A DNA stretch of 64,000 bases from Shewanella sediminis HAW-EB3 (GCF_000018025.1 NC_009831.1:4650001-4714000); one strand, 5' to 3'; shown: positions 1-9,870, counted from the first letter of the stretch. Notes: generated by a model from the sequence alone, not told the origin. Made by a program: numbers and translations.

Positions 1-1189
1 AATACTCCAGCCGATAGCTCATCTCATGACCGCCGGAAAGACGCTGCCCAAACTTGAGCCCCAGAGTATAAGTGGTCATATCACCAATACGATAATCGGC
101 ACTGGCATATTCGGGTAAGGTGTCGCCCGCCATCAGGAAGGGGCGATAAAAATTGGCGGCTTGTTGCCGGTAGTATCTCAGATGTAGCTGCCCATAGAGG
201 CGCCCACTGAAATAGTAGCGATAATGGGTCTCCAGAGTATGAGAGTTCAGGTCCCAATCATCGGTACTATAACGGTAGGAGAAATCTACCACGCCCGCAT
301 CCAGAGCCCCTTTTGTCATCATATAGAAGCTGTGTTTGAGACGAGAATCCGGACGGCTCTCATATAGGTAACGCTGAGTCATACCGGTATCATCGACCTG
401 ACTCAAGATTTTGTAGGGATCGGTCATATAGCCCGATACACTGGAGAGGCCGTAGTTTGCCTGAAACAGCCACCTGCGGCTCAGTACCTGAGTGACACTC
501 AGCATCATATCCATGGTTTTTTTGTCCTGTGAGCCCTCCATGCGAGTCTTATCGAAAGCCGCTCTATACTCCTCTTCGGTGTCATAATCTCCTCTAAGTG
601 CCATAGAGGAGAATGCCACGGGTCTGCCACCGACCGGATCGACGTTATCAAATGTATAGGCCCCCGACAGCGCCAGTGTCGTATTATCTTTATTGAAGCT
701 GCGTTCCCCCCCTGCATTGAAACCCAGAGAAAAGTAATCAAACTCTTTAGAGGCGTTCAACCCCACATTGGTTTTCCATACCGGAGAGAGGATCTCCGCC
801 CAGTTGGCGCTTACCTGCGCCCGGGTGTCCTTGAAGGTATCATCGAGGGGTGTTTCACCCGGAGCCGTTTCATATTCGCCATCACCGGAGGGACGGGTAA
901 ATGTTTGGCTCTGTGACTGGGCGACGGCACCGGACGCCGATGCCCCGGTCAAACTGTCCACCACCAACTTCATGTCCAACAGAGACTCATCGCCAAACGC
1001 CTTCTGCACATTACCGATAGCCTCCAGGGCTTGAACCCTGCCCTCCTCACCGTAGTACATGATGGCGGCATCGACTTTCCAGTCATCCGGTTTCTCGTCA
1101 CCGGCATTAACCTGGGAGCTATGACCAAGCAAGCTACAGCTGGCAATCGCTAGCGCCTTAGATATATTTGACCTGTTTTTTAATTGCAT
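1..1189 (-). CDS. DUF3570 family protein (C-terminus beyond window)
   Basis: The reading frame is open from an ATG at 1189 to the window edge, so the C-terminus is missing. The N-terminus has a signal-peptide-like segment ending near NAGDE, followed by MYYGEEGRVQALEA and a VDSLTGASASGA segment, both typical of DUF3570. The rest is rich in alternating aromatic and polar residues, as in outer-membrane beta-barrels. The start overlaps the end of the DUF4266 lipoprotein gene by 10 bases, which indicates translational coupling in a three-gene unit with a TlpA-like thioredoxin. Members of this family are found with DUF4266 proteins; their function is not established. Outer-membrane location is inference. 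Confidence 0.85.
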   Translation of the reverse strand, partial: MQLKNRSNISKALAIASCSLLGHSSQVNAGDEKPDDWKVDAAIMYYGEEGRVQALEAIGNVQKAFGDESLLDMKLVVDSLTGASASGAVAQSQSQTFTRPSGDGEYETAPGETPLDDTFKDTRAQVSANWAEILSPVWKTNVGLNASKEFDYFSLGFNAGGERSFNKDNTTLALSGAYTFDNVDPVGGRPVAFSSMALRGDYDTEEEYRAAFDKTRMEGSQDKKTMDMMLSVTQVLSRRWLFQANYGLSSVSGYMTDPYKILSQVDDTGMTQRYLYESRPDSRLKHSFYMMTKGALDAGVVDFSYRYSTDDWDLNSHTLETHYRYYFSGRLYGQLHLRYYRQQAANFYRPFLMAGDTLPEYASADYRIGDMTTYTLGLKFGQRLSGGHEMSYRLEY

Positions 1190-1395
1190 CCGCAGCCCCC
1201 GCCGGCTAGTGAGCGGCCACCACTACTCCCCTCTTTGCTGAAATAGATATGGTCATCGAGTGCTAAGTCCAGTTTCTCACTGTCCAGCGCCATGTCGGCT
1301 CTGGCCAGTTGATCTTTTTCCCATGGCTCGACACCGAGACTCGAACACGCGGATAAACTGATAGCTATCGCAATAGATATGATGGTTCGATTCAT
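1180..1395 (-). CDS. DUF4266 small lipoprotein
   Basis: A 71-residue protein with a lipobox LSAC at residues 14-17, so it is probably lipid-anchored after cleavage before Cys17. The mature part has the conserved VEPWEKDQLARADMA segment and ends in a Gly-rich tail with two cysteines (GGGCGCN), both hallmarks of DUF4266. A GGAG ribosome site precedes the ATG. The gene starts 3 bases after the thioredoxin gene and overlaps the DUF3570 gene, so the three are very likely co-transcribed. The cysteine-containing tail could be a substrate of the thioredoxin; that is inference. Confidence 0.88.
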   Translation of the reverse strand: MNRTIISIAIAISLSACSSLGVEPWEKDQLARADMALDSEKLDLALDDHIYFSKEGSSGGRSLAGGGCGCN

Positions 1396-1398
1396 GGG

Positions 1399-1866
1399 CT
1401 ACTCCTTCAGCAGTTCGACTATTTCATTCTCATAACCAGCCGATTTTTCTTCAAAAAAGCCCAGGTGTTTTTGTACTAATTCTCCCTGGCGATTAAAAAG
1501 ATAACTACTCGGCATGCCTTGCAGATCAAACTGGCTGGCGACATCGGCTTGTGGGTCGAAACGGATATGAAAATCGGCGGGTAATTTTGATAGAAACTTT
1601 TCTGCTAACGCCCTGTCTGCATCCAAGTTAATGGCAACAATAGCCAAGCCTTGTTGTTGATATTTTTGATGCATTGCGTTCATCCAGGGAAAGGACTTAC
1701 GACAGGGTCCACACCAGGAGGCCCAAAAATCCAGGTATACCACCTTCCCCTTAAATTCACTCAGGCTCACCAATTCGCCTTGAAAATTTTGTACCTGATA
1801 GTTCAGCGAAGGCGCGGCACTTAAGCTCCACGTCATCAAGCTCAGCAACAGCAATAGTTTTCTCAT
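1399..1866 (-). CDS. TlpA/ResA-like periplasmic thioredoxin
   Basis: A 155-residue protein with a signal peptide (about residues 1-17) and a thioredoxin fold. The redox motif WCGPC is at 51-55, within FWASWCGPC, and a GMPSSYLF segment at 117-124 carries the cis-proline. These mark the TlpA/ResA family, which reduces or oxidises disulfides in exported proteins. A strong GAGGGGG ribosome site precedes the ATG at 1866. It is the first gene of a unit with DUF4266 and DUF3570, so its likely client is one of these exported proteins, perhaps the cysteine tail of the DUF4266 lipoprotein. Confidence 0.9.
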   Translation of the reverse strand: MRKLLLLLSLMTWSLSAAPSLNYQVQNFQGELVSLSEFKGKVVYLDFWASWCGPCRKSFPWMNAMHQKYQQQGLAIVAINLDADRALAEKFLSKLPADFHIRFDPQADVASQFDLQGMPSSYLFNRQGELVQKHLGFFEEKSAGYENEIVELLKE

Positions 1867-2191
1867 AGTGCCCCCTCAGTGATTGCCGCCATTAGCCCAT
1901 TCACCAGATCGCTAGAAACCATAGTTCCACACTAGTTGATAACAATCAGAATGAAAAGCCCCACGATATAAACTCACGCTATTTCAAAGAAGTAAGAAAA
2001 TCAGAGATACACTTCATCATGGCCATGATGAGTCCACTCCGTACAGTGTTAAAAAAATATCAACGCAGGTTCGATAATTGAAAGAGAGCAAAGTGAGTGA
2101 AGAGAAATCCGGCGGTAAACTCCTGCGTGCACACTTAAGATAAAGCGTGCACGGACCAGAGCCTATGTAGGGGCAATGAACCTGAGCGAAA
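1867..2191. other. Intergenic stretch with perfect palindrome
   Basis: No convincing gene is present. A perfect 16-base palindrome, CATCATGGCCATGATG, lies at 2015-2030. The self-complementary hexamer GTGCAC occurs twice near 2128-2153. An open frame on the minus strand at 2017-2232 overlaps the end of the FliB-like gene and has no family features. The region may hold the promoter of the thioredoxin operon and the end of the fliB-like transcript. Confidence 0.4.
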
Positions 2192-3373
2192 CTAATCCTG
2201 AGTCTTAAGCAGGCTGATAATGCCAGCCACATTGGAGAAGCTAAACTTCTCCATTATCTCTGTGGCTCCCTTAATAAAGGTAGACTTATGTTGACGAACG
2301 ACGTGGTATACCTGAAAGCAGAGAATGATATCACTCTCCGATAAGCCGTTATTCTTATTTGCAATGACAGCTAAGTAGCAGCGCAAAATAAAGCAATCCA
2401 GCACAATCAATCTGAAGGCTGATTGTGGTTTATCATCCAGAGTGGTCGGGAAGTATTCGTGATACATATAATAGAGGAGGTATCGCTTAAAGATGTCTCC
2501 ATGCTCATCTAATGCCGGTGACGCGATATCGTTCCACGCTCGGTTAATTCTCTCGATATCAAGGGTTTCATCGTCATTTAACATGGCACTGATGGCATCA
2601 TTAATCATTCCGAATCTAACTCCGTCACGCCTTGGATGTGCATCGATGAACATACCATGAATTGCGGCGAATGCCTGAACCTGATGACCACAAACATAAG
2701 ATAAGCTTTGGTATTGATCCTGTAGAACACCTTGCTCAGCCAGCAGAGACAATTGCTCGAAGCGGCTATCCAATACACTGGCCGGCGCTTCATTTTGCCA
2801 CACCTTATCGGCCGAATTAATCAGAAATCCTATAGTAAGTAGTGCTTGCTGCCAATTAAGCTTGTCGTTTAACAGCAACTCGATGCTGTAGTCATATGTC
2901 TTAGTAACCCATAGTGGACTCGAGTGTGGTGTTTGCCAGGAACCAGAAAGCTTACGCTCAAATATAAAGGCGTCGGGGCTGAACAGTATCAGCCTGGCAG
3001 CTTCCGGGCATGACAAGGAAAGGCTGTCAAACTTATCATGTTCTCTGATGACCGTGAGCCTTGGATAAGTTCTACACGTGGCACTAAGAGTCTCTTCACC
3101 CGCTATAGAATGGATCTTACAAAGCTTCTTGCTGTCTAAAAAAGGGCAAACACCTGTAGCATCGGTCCGTACTATGGCCCACTGGTCATCACTGCGTTTT
3201 ATCTTCTTCAGGGCCGACTTAGCTAACCCCTTCAACTGAGGATGGGCCATTGTCTTCTTGTAGCTTTTTTTATCGATATAGATATTCCAGCCGATACAGC
3301 AGCTGTCTTCGCAATCCGGGCCTATACAGCTAAAATCACTGACATACTTAGGTGTAACAATGGCGCTATCCAT
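2192..3373 (-). CDS. fliB: Flagellin lysine-N-methylase, FliB-like
   Basis: A 393-residue protein whose N-terminus carries the FliB cysteine cluster: Cys16, Cys21, Cys25 and Cys26 in a CIGPDCEDSCCIGWN segment. Further cysteines follow in GVCPFL, LCKIH and CRTYPR. FliB methylates lysine residues on flagellin; the cysteines are thought to bind a metal cluster. Length fits the family. An AAGAGAG ribosome site precedes the ATG. No flagellar genes lie in this window, so the gene is away from its expected targets. Family assignment is firm; the substrate is inferred. Confidence 0.85.
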   Translation of the reverse strand: MDSAIVTPKYVSDFSCIGPDCEDSCCIGWNIYIDKKSYKKTMAHPQLKGLAKSALKKIKRSDDQWAIVRTDATGVCPFLDSKKLCKIHSIAGEETLSATCRTYPRLTVIREHDKFDSLSLSCPEAARLILFSPDAFIFERKLSGSWQTPHSSPLWVTKTYDYSIELLLNDKLNWQQALLTIGFLINSADKVWQNEAPASVLDSRFEQLSLLAEQGVLQDQYQSLSYVCGHQVQAFAAIHGMFIDAHPRRDGVRFGMINDAISAMLNDDETLDIERINRAWNDIASPALDEHGDIFKRYLLYYMYHEYFPTTLDDKPQSAFRLIVLDCFILRCYLAVIANKNNGLSESDIILCFQVYHVVRQHKSTFIKGATEIMEKFSFSNVAGIISLLKTQD

Positions 3374-3465
3374 ACAGACTCTCTTAACGTTGAGGAGGAG
3401 TTATAAGATAACAAAGTTGGCTAGCGAGTCAAATATGGTAAAAGCTTCCGCCCTCTATTAAAGAC

Positions 3466-5190
3466 TTATGAATCATTGGGTAACCGTATACCAACCTTAA
3501 CAACCTCTCCCTGACTCAGCTCAGAGACAACCCAACTCAGCGATTGCCATTCGAACTGATCCCCAAGCACCAACTCATCCCCCAAATGTTTAACCAACAA
3601 TTCTCCAACAGACAGATATTGCGCCTCATCATCGAGTTCGAGTCCGTATATCGGGGCCAGGCTGGCTAATTGAATATCGACATCGAGAAAGAAGTCACCG
3701 AAGAAGCGCGGTAACTCCTCCTGCATTGGCGCTTCACTGAACAGGGTTCCCAAGGCATCGAGATCTTTTTCATGCCCCAGTACACACAAGATATCTCCCG
3801 TTTGCAGCTTAGTGCTTCCCGAGGGGTGCAACATATCCTTGCCACGGTACAGGGCGGCAATGTGTGTTCCCGCAGGCATGTTGAGCCTGCGAATAGGCTC
3901 CCCCACACACCACTTATGTTCGCTGAGGTGGTAAACAAAAAGCTCCCAGTCACTCTTAGGGTAGATGGCCACGCCAGATCTGGAGATAGGGCTAGGTTTG
4001 GTTGGCAGTTCTACCTTAGCGAGTCTCGCAGCCCTGCCTAAAGAGCAGCCCTGAACCAACAGAGAGACCAAGACTACAAAGAAGGCAACATTGAAATAAA
4101 GCTGGGCATTGGGAAGACCCGCCATCATAGGAAATACCGCTAAAATAATCGGTACGGCACCTCGCAGCCCGACCCAGGAGATGAACCAACGGTCCCGACT
4201 ACTGAAACTCTTAAATGGCAACAGGCTCAGCCACACGGAAATGGGCCTGGCAAACAAGATCATACCAAATGCCAACGCCAGTGCAGGAATCGCTACCTCA
4301 GTCAGATCTGATGGGGTCAAGAGCAAGCCTAAGACCAGGAACATGCCAATCTGACTCAGCCAGGTCATGCCATCGAGCACACTCAAGATGGTATGTCGGC
4401 CCTGCATCGCACGGTTCCCCAATAGTAATCCCAACAGGTAGATAGACAAGATGCCGCTACCGCCCAGGCTATTTGAGATAGCAAACACGATTAAGCCGCC
4501 ACTGAGCACTAAGACTGGATATAAGCCGTCGGCCAGCTGAATTCGATTGATTAATTGCCATAACAACCAGCCTCCACCTAAGCCCAGACACGCCCCTAAG
4601 CCAAACTGCTTGATGAAACTCATCACCATGAAGCTAGCCGACACTCCTTCACCTACACTAGCGAGTATGGCTATTAAGGTCACAGTCAGAAAAACAGCCA
4701 TGGGATCGTTACTGCCGGACTCTATCTCTAATGTCGCACCCACACGTTCGTTCAGACGCTTGCCTTTAAGCAATGAAAATACGGCTGCCGCATCAGTAGA
4801 GCCCACGATAGCCCCCACCAATAGCCCCTGAAGAATATTGAGGTCAAACAAGTAGGCGGCCATCATTCCCGTCAGGCCCGTCGTAATAGCCACGCCAAAT
4901 GTGGCTAAGGAGAGTGCCGGCCACAGGGCCACCCTGAAACTGGAGACGCGAGTGCGCATACCGCCATCGAGCAAAATAACGGCCAGGGCTAAGTTGCTGA
5001 CCAGGTAAGCAACGGAATAGTCATCGAAATGTATCCCACCGGGGCCGTCTTCTCCAGCCATAATACCTACACCGAGAAAGACTAACAGGATAGGAATACC
5101 GACACGAGAAGAAACCGCACTCAAAAGTACACTCACTGCAATTAACAGCGCACCGATAAGAAAAAAATTATTAATTGTTTCAGCGCTCAC
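3466..5190 (-). CDS. nhaP2: K+/H+ antiporter NhaP2 (CvrA)
   Basis: A 574-residue inner-membrane protein of the CPA1 antiporter family. The first 380 or so residues form about 12 membrane segments, including the [16 protein letters not shown] motif. An RCK_C/TrkA-C regulatory domain follows around residues 405-480 ([30 protein letters not shown]), then a C-terminal CorC-like domain. This arrangement and length are those of NhaP2/CvrA, which exports K+ in exchange for protons and helps in osmotic adaptation. Translation starts with GTG at 5190 behind a GGGG stretch. The gene stands alone and diverges from the NO reductase gene. Confidence 0.9.
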
Positions 5191-5580
5191 AATGACCCCT
5201 TTTCCAGTACTTGAACCTTATCTTCGATGCCTGCTTTCTAATATCTGCTTTCTGATACCTATGTAGTAAGCTCAGTTTTATCTTGTAAGCATCGAATAAC
5301 TTTTAACCATGCCATTATACAATAGCAAGGGAGATAGAAAACATAATTTTTATTAATTTTAACGCACAAAGAAAGAATCAACACCTTAACACTAAAAAAC
5401 ACAGTCAAACTAAAAAAAAACCTTTATAAACACCAAGGTTAAAAAATATAAAAACATTTACATGAACAACAAAACAATTAATAACCTCACTAAACACAAG
5501 TTTATACCAAGGAATAACCATCAAGCATTCGAACATGATATTTATATAGGCATACAGTCAAATGGAGCTAGCCACCCACA
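5191..5580. other. AT-rich divergent intergenic region
   Basis: This stretch lies between the divergent nhaP2 and NO reductase genes. It is clearly A+T-rich, with long runs of A and T between about 5340 and 5520. No gene, hairpin terminator or further operator was recognised here. The NorR sites begin immediately to its right. Such A+T-rich DNA may help DNA bending for the sigma-54 promoter, but that is speculation. Confidence 0.4.
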
Positions 5581-5638
5581 AGTGTAAAAATGACACTGGC
5601 TGTTATTAAGACACTAAACGAGGGTGTCCTAATGACAC
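5581..5638 (+). promoter_or_regulatory. Three tandem NorR enhancer sites
   Basis: Three inverted repeats fit the NorR core GT-N7-AC. Site 1 is AGTGT-N7-ACACT at 5581-5597, site 2 is TGT-N7-ACA at 5601-5613, and site 3 is GTGTC-N5-GACAC at 5624-5638. Their centres are at about 5589, 5607 and 5631, upstream of a -24/-12 promoter and a NO reductase gene. The norR gene lies just downstream of the reductase. Three sites also precede E. coli norV. Binding itself is inferred. Confidence 0.8.
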
Positions 5639-5691
5639 AATACGATCTACCAAAAAACAGACAAACAACTATAAAACAAGCAGTTAAAAAA

Positions 5692-5706
5692 TGGTACGAC
5701 AAATGC
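5692..5706 (+). promoter_or_regulatory. Sigma-54 (-24/-12) promoter of NO reductase gene
   Basis: TGGTACG at 5692-5698, four bases, then ATGC at 5703-5706 matches the sigma-54 consensus TGGCACG-N4-TTGC with two differences and keeps the essential GG and GC at correct spacing. It lies 54 to 111 bases downstream of the three NorR sites. Transcription would start near 5718, leaving a leader of about 33 bases before the ATG at 5751. Confidence 0.75.
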
Positions 5707-5750
5707 TAAACCTCTGACGCCTGATATCAATGACCGCGCTAAGAGGAAAT

Positions 5751-8036
5751 ATGAGCAAACTAAAATTAACCGCAATCGCACTCATCGCCGTGCTAATTGC
5801 TTCATTCACTGTACTACTGAGTATAGGCAGTGATATTTATCGAGAGAAACCCCCTATCCCAACGGCATTTGTGGCCACCGATGGTCAAACACTCTTCAGT
5901 AAAGATGATGTCGAGCAGGGACAGCTGGTCTGGCGATCTATGGGAGGCCACCAGCTAGGTTCTATTTGGGGTCATGGCTCATACGTCGCTCCCGACTGGA
6001 CCGCAGATTGGCTGCATCGTGAGGCGAGAGCATGGCTTAACATCACTTCGCAGGAACGTTTCAAGCAAGATTTTGACTCCCTGAGTAGCGAAAAGCAGGC
6101 GGGATTAGAGCAGCTATTGCGTGAAGATATTCGTCACAACACGGTTATCATCAATACCGACGATACGACTCAGGTGACCCTATCCAGGACTCGTATTCTG
6201 GCCATCGAGGAGATAAGCCAGCACTACCTTTCACTCTTTGGTGACGATCCAAAGCTCTATACGCTCAGAGAGCAGTACGCCATGAAAGAGGGCACAGTTC
6301 CTAGTTTAGCGCGTCGCGAACAGCTTAATGCCTTCCTCTTCTGGGGTGCTTGGGCGGCGATCACCGAACGTCCCGGCCTGGATTACACCTACACCAATAA
6401 CTGGCCGTTCGATCCTCAACTGGGTAACACGCCAACCTCAAGCAATATCGTCTGGTCTATCTTGAGTATCGTCACCCTGATCGCGGGTATTGGTGGACTC
6501 GTTTGGTACCACGCCAGTGGTAAGCATGAACCTCTCCCAGAGCCTACCGCTCAGGATCCTCTGTTCTTCAAGAAACCCACCCCTTCACAAAAAGCGGTAG
6601 GTAAGTACTTCGTTACGGCCATTGGCCTCTTCCTGCTACAGATATTTCTCGGGGGCATCACGGCTCACTATGCGGTTGAGGGGCAGGAGTTTTATGGCTT
6701 GCCACTCGCCGAAATTCTCCCCTATTCGGTCACGCGAACCTGGCACACCCAGCTGGCAGTATTCTGGATTGCGACCACCTGGTTAGGCACAGGCCTGTAT
6801 ATCGCTTCGGCCCTCTCCGGCCACGAGCCAAAGTACCAACGCCTGGGCGTCAACGTACTCTGGGCTGCGCTGGTTGTCGTGGTTCTGGGATCTATGGCTG
6901 GCGAGTGGGCCGGTGTTCAGCAATACTTCGATCTGGACATGAACTTCCTGTTCGGTCACCAAGGTTACGAATATATCGATCTCGGCAGGGTTTGGCAGGT
7001 GCTGCTGCTCGGTGGGCTATTGATCTGGCTTGGGCTCGTGACGGCAGCAATTCGCCCGGCACTTAAGAACCAAGGTGAGATGAGCCCTGTTATCTGGGTC
7101 TTGTACTCCTCTTGTATCGCTATCGGCCTGTTCTACGGTGCCGGCCTGTTCATGGGCAAGCATACCAACCTGGCGATTGCCGAATACTGGCGCTGGTGGG
7201 TGGTTCACCTTTGGGTCGAAGGCTTCTTCGAGACCTTCGCCACTTCGGTTATTGCACTCATGTTAGTTCGCCTCGGGCTTATCCGTACCCGAAGCGCCAA
7301 TGCTGCGGTACTCTTTACCACCTTGATCTTCCTCACTGGCGGGTTAATCGGTACCTTGCATCACCTCTACTTTACCGGTGCCCCCACCTCTGTGGTCGCC
7401 TGGGGCGCTATCTTCTCAGCGTTAGAGGTCGTGCCACTGGCTATCATAGGATATGAGGCGGTAGAGAGTTATCGTATGCGTCAAGCCGCCCCATGGATGA
7501 TCCGCTACAGATGGGCCATCATGTTCTTCGTGGCGACGGCATTCTGGAACTTAGTCGGGGCGGGTGTCCTTGGCTTCCTGATCAACCCACCGATTGCTCT
7601 CTACTTCATCCAAGGCCTGAATACCACTGCCACCCATGCTCACGCTGCATTTATGGGCGTCTACGGTATGTTAGGCATCGGCTTGATGCTGTTCTGTACA
7701 CGAGGCTTGACGGGTCAAATGCAGTGGAATGAAAAACTACTCAAGGGCGCGTTCTGGAGCCTGAATATCGGCTTAGCTGGCATGGTATTCATGTCACTGT
7801 TACCTGTCGGTATCACGCAGTTCTTCGCCGTTATCGAAAATGGCTACTGGTTTGCCCGTTCACCCGAGGTGATCCACAGCCCACTCGTCGAAACTCTGGT
7901 CTGGATGCGCGTTCCCGGTGATGTGGTTTTCGGTATCGGTGGTCTGTTTATGGGCCTGTTCTTCTTCGACATCATTAAGAAGGCCATAGGTACCAAAACA
8001 CAGACTGTAGAGGAGGGTATCTCAACAGAGGCTTAA
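5751..8036 (+). CDS. norZ: Quinol-dependent nitric oxide reductase (single subunit, qNOR)
   Basis: A 761-residue heme-copper-family inner-membrane enzyme that reduces 2 NO to N2O with electrons from quinol. The N-terminal extension (HGSYVAPDWTADWLHREA) is the fused, heme-free NorC-like domain of qNOR. It is followed by about 12 membrane segments with the catalytic histidine regions (HLWVEGFFE, HHLYFTG, HAHAAFMGVYGML). I chose the ATG at 5751, behind AGAGGA, over an in-frame ATG at 5730 that has no ribosome site and sits only about 12 bases after the predicted transcript start. The NorR sites and downstream norR point to NO detoxification rather than full denitrification. NorB is the alternative symbol. 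Confidence 0.93.
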   Translation: MSKLKLTAIALIAVLIASFTVLLSIGSDIYREKPPIPTAFVATDGQTLFSKDDVEQGQLVWRSMGGHQLGSIWGHGSYVAPDWTADWLHREARAWLNITSQERFKQDFDSLSSEKQAGLEQLLREDIRHNTVIINTDDTTQVTLSRTRILAIEEISQHYLSLFGDDPKLYTLREQYAMKEGTVPSLARREQLNAFLFWGAWAAITERPGLDYTYTNNWPFDPQLGNTPTSSNIVWSILSIVTLIAGIGGLVWYHASGKHEPLPEPTAQDPLFFKKPTPSQKAVGKYFVTAIGLFLLQIFLGGITAHYAVEGQEFYGLPLAEILPYSVTRTWHTQLAVFWIATTWLGTGLYIASALSGHEPKYQRLGVNVLWAALVVVVLGSMAGEWAGVQQYFDLDMNFLFGHQGYEYIDLGRVWQVLLLGGLLIWLGLVTAAIRPALKNQGEMSPVIWVLYSSCIAIGLFYGAGLFMGKHTNLAIAEYWRWWVVHLWVEGFFETFATSVIALMLVRLGLIRTRSANAAVLFTTLIFLTGGLIGTLHHLYFTGAPTSVVAWGAIFSALEVVPLAIIGYEAVESYRMRQAAPWMIRYRWAIMFFVATAFWNLVGAGVLGFLINPPIALYFIQGLNTTATHAHAAFMGVYGMLGIGLMLFCTRGLTGQMQWNEKLLKGAFWSLNIGLAGMVFMSLLPVGITQFFAVIENGYWFARSPEVIHSPLVETLVWMRVPGDVVFGIGGLFMGLFFFDIIKKAIGTKTQTVEEGISTEA

Positions 8037-8059
8037 TCCTGGACTACTTGCTCACTTTT

Positions 8060-8085
8060 AGGGCCGTTCGCGGCCCTCTTTTTTT
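8060..8085 (+). terminator. Rho-independent terminator after NO reductase gene
   Basis: The perfect 7-bp stem AGGGCCG/CGGCCCT with a TTCG loop (8060-8077) is followed by C and seven T. It lies 23 bases after the reductase stop codon and separates its transcript from norR. Confidence 0.9.
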
Positions 8086-8108
8086 GTATTTATGACAGCA
8101 ATATAAAA

Positions 8109-8121
8109 TGTCAATATGACA
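8109..8121 (+). promoter_or_regulatory. NorR-type site upstream of norR
   Basis: TGTC-AATAT-GACA is a perfect inverted repeat that contains GT-N7-AC, the same core as the three sites in front of the NO reductase gene. It lies about 120 bases before the norR start, so NorR probably controls its own gene. No clear -24/-12 element was seen between this site and norR, so the effect could be repression of a sigma-70 promoter. Confidence 0.6.
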
Positions 8122-8241
8122 AGCATGCCTCACTCGGGTATCTTATATTCTCAAATTTTACCGAATACTCTGAGTAGCCTACTTTCTTATGCCGACTGGT
8201 ATTAAGCAGCAAAATAGAGAAAACTCAACGGAGACCAAACC

Positions 8242-9795
8242 ATGGCCTTGAGTCAAACAGAGCTAACCCATATCGCACTCGATATCACCTCGGGCCTGTC
8301 TAATCGAGACCGGTTTTCTCGCCTACTCGATATCATACGCCAAAACCTCAACTGTGATGCCGCAGCTTTGCTCGCCTTCCAGGGCCAGCAGTTTATTCCT
8401 CTTGCCATAGATGGACTCAATGCCGATGTGCTGGGACGCCGCTTTCTTGTGGATGAACATCCCAGACTAGAAGCGATTGCCCGCGCCGGCGATATCGTCA
8501 GGTTCCCCGCCGATAGCGATCTTGCGGATCCCTATGATGGCTTGATCCCAAATCAGGGAGATGAGCTTAAGGTTCATGCCTGCATCGGTCTGCCTCTCTA
8601 TGCCGATGAGCGTTTAATCGGTGCCATCACTATCGACGGCTTCGATCCCGACCAGTTTCAGAAGTTCACCAATAACGAACTGAGAAGCCTCAGTGCAATT
8701 GCCGCAGTCTCACTGAGCAACGCACTAATGATAGACAGGCTCGAAAAAGCGGCGTTTCAGTCACAAGACTCTGGCACGGCAATGAGTACCGATATCACGA
8801 CCGATAACGATGTAGAGATGATAGGCCAGTCTCAGAATATGCAGTCACTCAATAATGAGATTAACGTCGTCGCCTCGACCGATCTTAATGTACTGATCTT
8901 AGGTGAAACAGGAACGGGTAAAGAACTTATCGCCAAGGCGGTACATCAGGGTTCGGAACGTAAAAAGTCCCCTCTGGTCTACCTCAACTGCGCCGCACTG
9001 CCAGAGTCTGTCGCCGAGAGTGAGCTCTTTGGTCATGTAAAAGGGGCTTTTACCGGCGCTATCAGTAATCGCAGCGGGAAATTTGAGTTGGCCGACAAGG
9101 GCACCCTGTTCCTGGATGAAATTGGTGAGCTGCCCCTGACCTTGCAGGCTAAACTGCTCAGGGTCCTTCAGTATGGTGATATTCAGAAAATTGGCGATGA
9201 TCGCAGCCGCAAGGTCGATGTAAGAATTATTGCCGCCACCAATAAAGATCTTAAACAGGAGATCCTGGCGGGACGCTTTCGTGCCGATCTCTACCACAGA
9301 CTCAGTGTTTTTCCGCTGATGGTGCCACCGCTGCGTGAACGAGACGATGATATTACTCTCCTGTGTGGATACTTTGTCGAGCGATGCAGGCAAAAACTAG
9401 GCATAAAAAACTTAAGCCTCAATCCAACAAGCCTGAGCCTTTTGAAACAATATGATTGGCCGGGAAATATTCGGGAACTGGAACACGCACTCCACCGTGC
9501 GGCCGTATTGGCGAAGTCACAGGCGGTCAATGATCTGCCCCAAATCCTTCCTCAACACTTCGATATACCGGGACAGCCTCAAAAGGATAAGGTCCAACTC
9601 CCCGGCGAGATTTCGAGCCCTTTTCAAAGCTCATTCACGGGCAGTCTGAAGGATGCCACCGATGAGTTTCAGGCGCAATATATCCGACATGCATTGGCCG
9701 AAAACCAGACTCAATGGGCGGCAACGGCACGTCAGCTCAAGGTCGACTCAGGCAATTTGCATCGATTAGCAAAACGGCTGGGGCTCAAGAAGTAG
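8242..9795 (+). CDS. norR: NO-responsive sigma-54 activator NorR
   Basis: A 517-residue cytoplasmic regulator. An N-terminal GAF domain (about 20-170) would hold the mononuclear iron that senses NO. The AAA+ domain has Walker A GETGTGKE at about 220-227, the sigma-54 contact loop GAFTGA at about 268-273, and Walker [10 protein letters not shown] Fis-type helix-turn-helix ends the protein ([22 protein letters not shown]). Domain order and length match NorR. It lies downstream of the qNOR gene, after a terminator, with a NorR site in its own promoter region. It should activate the sigma-54 promoter at 5692-5706. Confidence 0.94.
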   Translation: MALSQTELTHIALDITSGLSNRDRFSRLLDIIRQNLNCDAAALLAFQGQQFIPLAIDGLNADVLGRRFLVDEHPRLEAIARAGDIVRFPADSDLADPYDGLIPNQGDELKVHACIGLPLYADERLIGAITIDGFDPDQFQKFTNNELRSLSAIAAVSLSNALMIDRLEKAAFQSQDSGTAMSTDITTDNDVEMIGQSQNMQSLNNEINVVASTDLNVLILGETGTGKELIAKAVHQGSERKKSPLVYLNCAALPESVAESELFGHVKGAFTGAISNRSGKFELADKGTLFLDEIGELPLTLQAKLLRVLQYGDIQKIGDDRSRKVDVRIIAATNKDLKQEILAGRFRADLYHRLSVFPLMVPPLRERDDDITLLCGYFVERCRQKLGIKNLSLNPTSLSLLKQYDWPGNIRELEHALHRAAVLAKSQAVNDLPQILPQHFDIPGQPQKDKVQLPGEISSPFQSSFTGSLKDATDEFQAQYIRHALAENQTQWAATARQLKVDSGNLHRLAKRLGLKK

Positions 9796-9870
9796 CACTG
9801 CTATGCCAATTGGAATTAATCTGATAAAGCTGATATAAAATTGTTATCGATAGACTAAATAAGCTATTAA

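Noticed and set aside
2017-2232. Minus-strand open frame of 71 codons
   Set aside because: It overlaps the end of the FliB-like gene, has no ribosome site and no family features.
5730-5750. Upstream ATG as the start of the NO reductase gene
   Set aside because: It lacks a ribosome site and is only about 12 bases after the predicted transcript start; 5751 has AGAGGA.
8899-9393. Antisense open frame of 164 codons inside norR
   Set aside because: norR is a clear full-length family match in the other frame; the antisense frame has no domain pattern.
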